NCBI GenBank assembly: GCA_003435055.1
Contig: QUMM01000013.1
Coordinates: 11,434-75,433 of the forward strand
Source: Lachnospiraceae bacterium OF09-6
GTDB taxonomy: Bacteria > Bacillota > Clostridia > Lachnospirales > Lachnospiraceae
Reading direction: 5' to 3'
Length of the DNA: 64,000 nucleotides
A model generated the notes under the pieces. The model was not told the origin of the DNA and ran no database searches. It saw only the letters and a program-made list of their open reading frames with translations. Positions 58,263 to 64,000 of the stretch are shown in pieces. The translations under genes and the position numbers were made by a program. The first letter of the stretch is position 1; every line of letters starts with the position of its first letter.

Positions 58263-59564
58263 ATGTTAACAGCAGTAACAGGTATCAACTGGGGAGACGA
58301 AGGTAAGGGTCGTGTCATCGACCTTCTTGCAGAAACGGCGGACGTAGTAGTTCGCTACCAGGGTGGCAATAATGCCGGTCATACGGTCGTCACCGATCAG
58401 GGCAAGTTCATTCTGAACCTTCTTCCTTCCGGTATCTTACATAAAAATGTAGTTTGTGTTCTGGGGGATGGCATGGTCGTCGATCTGGAACATCTGACCG
58501 GTGAGATCGCCCAGATCAGGGAAAAAGGCGTCTCTGTCGGACCGGAGAATCTGAAGCTGTCCACCAGAGCTACGATCTCCATGCCATGGCATCGAATCCA
58601 GGATGTACTGGAAGAAGACCGTCTGGCAAAGAGTGGATCGGCCTTCGGTTCTACCAGACGAGGCATTGCCTACGCCTACAGTGATAAATATCGCAAGAAA
58701 ACCCTGCGTCTTGGTGATCTGCTTCATCTGGAGGAAGAATCTGTTCAGTCCCGTCTGAAAGTGATGCTGGATGCCAAAAATATGGAGCTGGCCGGATGCT
58801 ATCATCAGGAACGGATGTCCTTCCCGGCGCTTCTGCTCTGGTGCAGAAAACAGGCGGAAGCTTTCGCTCCTTATATCTGCGATACCGGAAGCTATCTGGC
58901 CGCATCTCTGGCAGCCGGCAAGAGGGTCGTACTGGAAGCACAGCTGGGTGCTATGCGTGATATCGATTACGGTATTTTTCCATATACCTCCAGCTCTTCC
59001 ACGATTTCTGCCTACGGTCCGATCGGTGCAGGCATCCCGGGGCATCACCTGGATCATGTGGTCGGCGTTCTGAAAGCTTACTCCACCTGCGTAGGCGCCG
59101 GTCCGTTTGCTGCTGAAAAAGCCATGCCCGAAGACTGGATGGAACATCTGCGTAAAGAAGGCGGAGAATATGGTGCTGCCACCGGACGTCCACGCCGTGT
59201 GGGACCGTTTGATGCTGTAGCCAGTCTCTATGGCCTGAAATGCCAGAATGCCGACAAGATTGCTCTGACCAAACTGGATGTATTGAGCACTCTGTCCGAG
59301 ATTCCGATCATCACCGGATACCGCTATGAAAACAAGCAGATGGATGCCTTTGATCCATTTGAGAATCTGGATGCAGTCACACCGATTGTCCAGACCGTAC
59401 CTGGATGGCAGAAAGATATCTCCGGCATCCGCCGCTATGAAGATCTGCCTTATGGGGCAAGAAAATATATCGAAACACTGGAAAAACTTCTGCACGCAGA
59501 GATTCAGTTTATTTCTGTGGGTGCGAAGCGGGAAGAATATCTGCTGAGAGGAGCCTGGTTATGA
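58263..59564 (+). CDS. purA: Adenylosuccinate synthetase
   Basis: This joins IMP and aspartate using GTP, the first AMP-specific step. It has 433 residues with intact motifs: GINWGDEGKGRVIDLLAE (phosphate loop), QGGNNAGHTVV, FGSTRRGIAYAYSDKYRKKT, EAQLGAMRDIDYGIFPYTSS and TGRPRRVGPFDAVASLYGLK (substrate loop). Its stop overlaps the ATG of pyrB by four bases, so purine and pyrimidine steps are translated together. Both enzymes use aspartate, which may explain the linkage. It is the first gene of the LysR-divergent operon. Confidence 0.96.
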   Translation: MLTAVTGINWGDEGKGRVIDLLAETADVVVRYQGGNNAGHTVVTDQGKFILNLLPSGILHKNVVCVLGDGMVVDLEHLTGEIAQIREKGVSVGPENLKLSTRATISMPWHRIQDVLEEDRLAKSGSAFGSTRRGIAYAYSDKYRKKTLRLGDLLHLEEESVQSRLKVMLDAKNMELAGCYHQERMSFPALLLWCRKQAEAFAPYICDTGSYLAASLAAGKRVVLEAQLGAMRDIDYGIFPYTSSSSTISAYGPIGAGIPGHHLDHVVGVLKAYSTCVGAGPFAAEKAMPEDWMEHLRKEGGEYGAATGRPRRVGPFDAVASLYGLKCQNADKIALTKLDVLSTLSEIPIITGYRYENKQMDAFDPFENLDAVTPIVQTVPGWQKDISGIRRYEDLPYGARKYIETLEKLLHAEIQFISVGAKREEYLLRGAWL

Positions 59565-60508
59565 GACATCTGATAGATCCACTGGATTTTACACTGGAAG
59601 AAACCAATAATATTTTGGACTTTGCAGACCGGATCGGTCAAAACCGTTCTGCTTATGCACATATTGCAGATGGCAAAAAGCTGGCTACCCTGTTTTATGA
59701 GCCAAGTACCCGTACCAGGCTGTCCTTCGAATCTGCTATGCTGAGCCTGGGCGGTCAGACTCTGGGATTTGCAGGAGCAGAACAGTCCAGCGCTACAAAG
59801 GGCGAAACCGTTGCCGATACGGCACGGGTAATCAGCTGCTATGCAGATATTATCGCCATGCGCCACCCAAAGGAAGGCGCACCTCTTCGTGCCTCTATGT
59901 ATGCCACCGTCCCTGTGATCAATGCAGGAGACGGCGGACACAACCATCCTTCCCAGACACTGATCGACCTGCTGACGATCCGCCAGCGAAAAGGACGTCT
60001 GGATCATCTGACCGTAGGCTTCTGTGGTGATCTGAAGTTTGGACGTACTGTACATTCTCTGGTCAATAGTCTGGTTCGCTATCCGGGAAATCAGTTTTAT
60101 TTTATCTCGCCGGAAGAATTGCGTGTACCCGGATACCTGATTGATGATACATTACATCCTGCCGGAGTTCCTTTTCAGGAAGTGACCAGTCTGGAAGAGA
60201 CTCTGCCTAAACTGGATATCCTGTACATGACCAGAGTGCAAAAAGAGCGCTTTTTTAACGAAGAAGATTATATTCGTCTGAAAGGCACCTACATCCTGAC
60301 AAAAGAAAAATTACAGGCAGCCATGGATGATATGGCGGTACTTCATCCGCTTCCACGCGTAGATGAAATCACAGCCGATGTCGATACCGACAGCCGCGCT
60401 GCTTACTTTCAACAGGTACAAAACGGTGTTTACATTCGTATGGCACTCATTGCATCTCTGTTGGATCTGGAAGATCCATTGATCGGAAAGAAGGTGTTAC
60501 CATGTTAA
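59561..60508 (+). CDS. pyrB: Aspartate carbamoyltransferase catalytic subunit
   Basis: This makes carbamoyl aspartate, the first pyrimidine-specific step. Its 315 residues carry the carbamoyl-phosphate loop YEPSTRTRLSFESAMLSLGG, the second loop SSATKGETVADT, GGHNHPSQTLIDLLTI, DLKFGRTVHSLVNSLVRY, TRVQKERF and HPLPRVDEI. It starts inside the purA stop and overlaps pyrI by seven bases, so the three genes are one coupled transcript. With PyrI it forms the allosteric class B holoenzyme. The carbamate kinase island 55 kb away draws on the same carbamoyl-phosphate chemistry. Confidence 0.97.
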   Translation: MRHLIDPLDFTLEETNNILDFADRIGQNRSAYAHIADGKKLATLFYEPSTRTRLSFESAMLSLGGQTLGFAGAEQSSATKGETVADTARVISCYADIIAMRHPKEGAPLRASMYATVPVINAGDGGHNHPSQTLIDLLTIRQRKGRLDHLTVGFCGDLKFGRTVHSLVNSLVRYPGNQFYFISPEELRVPGYLIDDTLHPAGVPFQEVTSLEETLPKLDILYMTRVQKERFFNEEDYIRLKGTYILTKEKLQAAMDDMAVLHPLPRVDEITADVDTDSRAAYFQQVQNGVYIRMALIASLLDLEDPLIGKKVLPC

Positions 60509-60927
60509 AAATCGAATCTATTCAAGACGGCATCGTTATTGATCATATTCCGGAAGGTCGCGGCATGGAAATCTATCAACTACTCCATCTGGAAGAGCAA
60601 AAACAATCCGTAGCTTTGCTTCAGTCCGTCCGCAGTCAGAAATACGGACACAAGGATCTCATTAAAATAGAAGGAACTACTCTTCCTGAGCGCTTAGATA
60701 TCCTTGGCTATCTGGACAGCAACATTACACTGATTCTAATTCAAAATGGTCAGGTCATCCGGAAATATCACCCGATACCTCCGATGTATCTGAAAAACGT
60801 GATCAAATGTCAAAATCCACGTTGCATCACCAGTATCGAAAAGAACTGTGACCACATTTTTAAGATGTCACCATCCGGTACTTACCGCTGCATTTACTGC
60901 AACCAGGAAATATCTGTCCATGCTTAA
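60502..60927 (+). CDS. pyrI: Aspartate carbamoyltransferase regulatory subunit
   Basis: This is a 141-residue zinc-containing regulatory subunit that binds nucleotides and adjusts PyrB activity. The N-terminal allosteric domain includes GIVIDHIPEGRGMEIYQLL. The C-terminal zinc site uses four cysteines in IKCQNPRCITSIEKNC and YRCIYCNQE. AAGAAGGTG precedes the ATG, which overlaps the pyrB end. It is somewhat shorter than the E. coli protein but complete. A terminator follows at 60936. Confidence 0.95.
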   Translation: MLKIESIQDGIVIDHIPEGRGMEIYQLLHLEEQKQSVALLQSVRSQKYGHKDLIKIEGTTLPERLDILGYLDSNITLILIQNGQVIRKYHPIPPMYLKNVIKCQNPRCITSIEKNCDHIFKMSPSGTYRCIYCNQEISVHA

Positions 60928-60935
60928 TATTCTGT

Positions 60936-60977
60936 AAATCCCCATCTCATTACTTTTATGTAACGATGTGGGGATTT
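60936..60977. terminator. Terminator after pyrI, first copy
   Basis: AAATCCCCATC and GATGTGGGGATTT form a stem. A second copy with nearly the same 50 bases lies at 61070-61111. Confidence 0.8.
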
Positions 60978-61069
60978 CCTGTTTGGATTATGCTCTCCTG
61001 TGTTTCCTTTAATTCCAGCACTCTTATAATCTTTCTATAAACGACACACAGTTCACCGGAACAAAATGA

Positions 61070-61111
61070 AAATCCCCATCTCATTACTTTTACATAACAA
61101 AATGGGGATTT
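61070..61111. terminator. Second copy of the pyrI terminator repeat
   Basis: AAATCCCCATCTCATTACTT to AATGGGGATTT repeats the first copy, 134 bases downstream, so the two form a direct repeat between pyrI and the convergent Rpn gene. The gap 60928-61235 holds nothing else recognisable. Confidence 0.7.
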
Positions 61112-61235
61112 ACAGTTTGGAAACAGTTATTATTATAGCACATTTTTTGCTCAAATTTTCATTTTGGCAAAATCGGTAGGATTAAAAGCAAATTCGTCAA
61201 CTATTTTTTCTCACGTTCTCTATTTTCAGCAAAAA

Positions 61236-62186
61236 CTACGCTATATTCAATTCTTTCATAAGCTGCATCTGATAGTTTTCATCCTTCACTGCTCTCAGGC
61301 AGTCCTCTACACGACCATTCTCCAGAAGAATCTCTGTTAGTCTCGTTATGTTTTTTCGTCTTTCTTCTTCTCGGTTGGCTCTGCTTTTTTCCTGTTCCAC
61401 TTTGCTCTCTGCCCGTTCGATTTTTTTCTCCGCTCGTTCCGCTCTTTTTCTCTCTTTCTCTGTATTTTTCTTTTCGTGTTCTATTCCCCAGTTATAAATT
61501 TCATCCATTTCTCTGCACATATCATTTTTCCCCTCTACTGTTTCCTTCAATTCCAACACTCTTTTTGCCAATACCTCACTGTACATATCCTCTGCTTTCT
61601 TACAGTGCAGGTCATGCACCAGTCTTCCTATTTCTGTATCATCCTGCATACCAGCATTTACATAGATGATAAAAGTATTATCTCCAAATGGCTCATTTGT
61701 TTCTCTAATTCTTCTATCTACATGATAAATCTGCTTCTTTCGACCCAGCACATCTGTCCTGGTTATGAAGATTACATAATTCTCCGGCAGTTCATCAAAA
61801 TCCTGCCCTGGATCTAAGGTATTCATATCTATCAGTCCACTGTGATATCTTGCCCGCTTTGGTGACGCTCCTTCTTTTTCCTGCTGTATCTCGATGTTCA
61901 TTCTGCGATTCCGATCGTCCTCAGCTACGCAGTCCAGCACTGCGGATCTCCCCTGCAGGTTCTTGTAATCCTTCTGTATGGTCTGATCTACTACCTGCAC
62001 TTCTTCCCCTAAAACGGTCCGCAAAATATGCTCTGTACATTCTTTTTTCTTCAGTACGTTACGCATAAATGCATCACTCATAAGTGTCAGGTTCTGCAAT
62101 ACTGCACGATACCTTTCATAACGTTCTTCCAGTTCCTTATTTACCTCTTCAGGCAGAACTGAATCATTCTGTTTTCCTTCCTCCAT
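61236..62186 (-). CDS. Rpn-type PD-(D/E)XK nuclease family protein, tandem copy A
   Basis: This is a 316-residue protein of the Rpn-like PDDEXK nuclease family. Core segments are LTLMSDAFMRNVLKKKECTE, SAVLDCVAEDDRNRRMNIEI (Asp and E-x-Q catalytic-type residues), GLIDMNTLDPGQDFDELPEN, IIYVNAGMQDDTEIGRLVHD and DEIYNWGIEHEKK, then a coiled-coil Lys/Glu tail. The ATG at 62186 follows AAAAGGAGG. A nearly identical paralogue lies 188 bases upstream, so this is a recent tandem duplication. Differences concentrate in the coiled-coil tail. Confidence 0.82.
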   Translation of the reverse strand: MEEGKQNDSVLPEEVNKELEERYERYRAVLQNLTLMSDAFMRNVLKKKECTEHILRTVLGEEVQVVDQTIQKDYKNLQGRSAVLDCVAEDDRNRRMNIEIQQEKEGASPKRARYHSGLIDMNTLDPGQDFDELPENYVIFITRTDVLGRKKQIYHVDRRIRETNEPFGDNTFIIYVNAGMQDDTEIGRLVHDLHCKKAEDMYSEVLAKRVLELKETVEGKNDMCREMDEIYNWGIEHEKKNTEKERKRAERAEKKIERAESKVEQEKSRANREEERRKNITRLTEILLENGRVEDCLRAVKDENYQMQLMKELNIA

Positions 62187-62374
62187 TTTCCTCCTTTTGG
62201 CGGAAGAAATTCTGGAATACTGCTTACATTTGAAACATGTTCTTATAAACTTATCAACATTCACAGGTATAAGTGCGGAGACCTGCTTCTGTACAAGTCA
62301 GTGCCGCCTCCACTTTCATGCAAAATCCATTCACTATATACTGCTATCTAGAAATATTTTCATTATAATATTAA

Positions 62375-63304
62375 CTACGCTATATTCAATTCTTTCATCA
62401 ACTGCATCTGATAGTTCTCATCCTTCACTGCTCTCAGGCAGTCCTCTACACGACCATTCTCCAGCAAAAATGCTGTCAGCTTCGCCGCTTGCTCTGCTCT
62501 ATTCTCTGCCCGTTCAACTTTTTTCTCTGCTTCTTCAACTTTTTTCTCTGCTTGTTCCGCTCTTTTTCTCTCCTTCTCTGTATTTTTCTTTTCGTCTTCT
62601 ATTCCCCAATTATAAATTTCATCCATTTCTCTGCACATATCATTTTTCCCCTCTACTGTTTCCTTCAATTCCAACACTCTTTTTGCCAATACCTCACTGT
62701 ACATATCCTCTGCTTTCTTACAGTGCAGGTCATGCACCAGTCTTCCTATTTCTGTATCATCCTGCATACCGGCATTTACATAGATGATAAAAGTATCATC
62801 TCCAAATGGCTTTCCGGTTTCTTGGATCCTCCGATCTATGTGATAAATTTGTTTTTTCTCTCCAATTACGTCCGTTCTGGTTATGAAGATTACATAATTC
62901 TCCGGCAGTTCATCAAAATCCTGCCCCGGATCTAAGGTATTCATATCTATCAGTCCACTGTGATATCTTGCACGCTTTGGTGACGCTCCTTCTTTTTCCT
63001 GCTGTATCTCGATGTTCATTCTGCGATTCTGATCGCCCTCAGCTACGCAGTCCAGCACGGCAGATCTCCCCTGCAGGTTCTTGTAATCCTTCTGTATGGT
63101 CTGATCTACTACCTGTACTTCTTCCCCTAAAACGGTCCGCAAAATATGCTCTGTGCATTCCTTTTTCTTCAGTACGTTACGCATAAATGCATCACTCATA
63201 AGTGTCAGGTTCTGCAATACTGCACGATACTTTTCATAACGTTCTTCCAGTTCCTTATTTACCTCTTCAGGCAGAACTGAATCATTCCGTTTTCCTTCTT
63301 CCAT
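62375..63304 (-). CDS. Rpn-type PD-(D/E)XK nuclease family protein, tandem copy B
   Basis: This is a 309-residue paralogue of the gene at 61236, with the same nuclease core (SAVLDCVAEGDQNRRMNIEI, YVNAGMQDDTEIGRLVHDL) and the same C-terminal sequence RVEDCLRAVKDENYQMQLMK. Between about 240 and 275 the coiled coil is EQAEKKVEEAEKKVERAENR, a repeat expansion relative to copy A. The ATG at 63304 follows AAAAGGAGG. It has a long leader with a conserved 75-base element (63444) and a terminator (63746), so expression may be attenuated. Confidence 0.82.
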   Translation of the reverse strand: MEEGKRNDSVLPEEVNKELEERYEKYRAVLQNLTLMSDAFMRNVLKKKECTEHILRTVLGEEVQVVDQTIQKDYKNLQGRSAVLDCVAEGDQNRRMNIEIQQEKEGASPKRARYHSGLIDMNTLDPGQDFDELPENYVIFITRTDVIGEKKQIYHIDRRIQETGKPFGDDTFIIYVNAGMQDDTEIGRLVHDLHCKKAEDMYSEVLAKRVLELKETVEGKNDMCREMDEIYNWGIEDEKKNTEKERKRAEQAEKKVEEAEKKVERAENRAEQAAKLTAFLLENGRVEDCLRAVKDENYQMQLMKELNIA

Positions 63305-63443
63305 TCTCCTCCTTTTGGCAGAAGGATTTCTGGATTCTTGATATTGTTCGCAAGTCTTACAGATATAACCATGATCTTGCCTTTCATCCATCCTGCATCC
63401 CAGCTGTTTCAGATCTCTTCTGCCTTTATTTATTTTTCTTCTG

Positions 63444-63519
63444 AAAGCATAAAGATTTCTGAAATGTGACTTAGAATCCAGACAGTACGATTGCACCTGG
63501 AAATGAAATACTATGCTTT
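63444..63519 (-). promoter_or_regulatory. Conserved Rpn leader, second copy
   Basis: AAAGCATA/TATGCTTT ends bound 76 bases containing CATTTCAGAAATCTTTATGC on the minus strand, matching the element at 49454-49527 upstream of a different Rpn gene. Confidence 0.5.
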
Positions 63520-63745
63520 GTGGTTTTATGATAACATGTGTCATGTTCTTTTTCAAGTGTCTTTTTCTATTTTTATATCGCAACTTTTTATATATATTTC
63601 TCTAATTGTGATTCTATGACAGCGGATTCCAATTTGTCAATTGATGTTTTTCACAATCTTTTATGAAACGCCCATCTTTCTGTTCCGATTGCGCTTCCTT
63701 GCTGCTTCGCGAAATGCTTCTTCCATCTTAGGAGTCAATTCTGGT

Positions 63746-63789
63746 GAAAAAAGAAATAAGCATCCCACTGTCCCAAAGTTAGATGCTTA
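63746..63789 (-). terminator. Terminator in the leader of Rpn copy B
   Basis: On the minus strand AAGCATC and GATGCTT form a stem followed by ATTTCTTTTTT. It lies about 440 bases before the start codon. Confidence 0.7.
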
Positions 63790-64000
63790 AGTCTTCTTGA
63801 TTTTTCATTTTCCGAGGGCAACCGGATCTCTGCGTCCGGTCATCTTCTAATTAGATTATACAACGGGACTCTTGTTTCTACAAGAGTCCTGAGACTGTAG
63901 ACAAACTTGGTGTTGGGGATTATGCCCAGCACCATTTTTCTTTTAAAACTTCTTTTCTTTTTATTTTCTTCAAAATCAACAAAAATCTGGCTGTGTTCCA

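Larger units (their letters stand above)
63305..64000. other. Leader region of Rpn copy B and window end
   Basis: On the minus strand this region holds a weak promoter (63855-63883, TTGTAG-17-TATAAT) overlapping a perfect GGACTCTTG/CAAGAGTCC hairpin (63866-63889), an ACCGGA/TCCGGT hairpin, a terminator at 63746-63789, and the conserved Rpn element. From about 63920 to the end no gene could be supported. Confidence 0.5.

Noticed and set aside
63661..63768. 35-codon frame (GTG start, ending RKMGVS) on the minus strand
   Set aside because: It overlaps a terminator hairpin and lacks a ribosome site. It could be the remnant of a gene end, but nothing supports expression.

Overview
The window looks like chromosome from a low-to-mid GC Gram-positive gut anaerobe of the Lachnospiraceae (Clostridia), close to Blautia, Ruminococcus gnavus or Dorea. 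The reasons are AGGAGG ribosome binding sites, TTGACA/TATAAT promoters, a SAM-I riboswitch before metK, a spore-maturation gene, ECF transporters, Lys-rich Ig-like surface proteins and many Rpn (PD-(D/E)XK) nuclease genes. The genus cannot be fixed from sequence reading alone. No rRNA, tRNA, CRISPR array or complete insertion sequence was seen.

Layout. 0.1-12.9 kb: a catabolic island with an XRE-GntR regulator, an LctP-type permease, carbamate kinase, an in-frame FdrA(AllF)-YlbE(AllG) fusion, an alpha/beta hydrolase, a TauE/SafE transporter, an AllC-like M20 amidohydrolase, a dicarboxylate-type symporter and YlbF(AllH). AllF, AllG, AllH and carbamate kinase are the parts of oxamate carbamoyltransferase metabolism, which recovers ATP from carbamoyl groups. 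13-16.7 kb: MarR-MATE and a two-component system. 16.8-35.6 kb: mostly core genes (metK behind a SAM-I riboswitch, murA, flavin reductase, CBS-type pyrophosphatase, S1 protein, an ECF sigma with a beta-propeller partner, a transglutaminase-like secreted protein, glgB, TetR, a TPR/ATPase, spmB). 35.6-39 kb: a large SpaA-like wall-anchored adhesin. 39.1-47.8 kb: the most interesting locus, an apparent seven-gene operon encoding a secreted FecR-DUF4430 protein, a membrane-anchored alpha/alpha-toroid protein, EcfT, a double-ATPase EcfA, an S component and a second EcfT. The toroid and the DUF4430 domain correspond to the alpha and beta halves of vertebrate intrinsic factor/transcobalamin, here on two adjacent genes beside an ECF importer. 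48-56.9 kb: Rpn genes and a 1,902-residue surface protein that also carries DUF4430-like modules. Both DUF4430 loci start from near-perfect promoters and have related structured leader RNAs ending in terminators, so they may form one riboswitch regulon, plausibly for corrinoids. 57.2-60.9 kb: LysR divergent from an overlapping purA-pyrB-pyrI operon. 61.2-64 kb: two tandem, nearly identical Rpn genes.

Data quality. Eleven genes or fusions are broken by 15 frameshifts, and each is repaired by adding one base. After repair every gene length is a multiple of three and family motifs become continuous. They affect housekeeping and accessory genes alike, so single-base deletion errors in the assembly are more likely than 15 real pseudogene events. 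These genes are therefore annotated at full length as CDS, with the break positions given.
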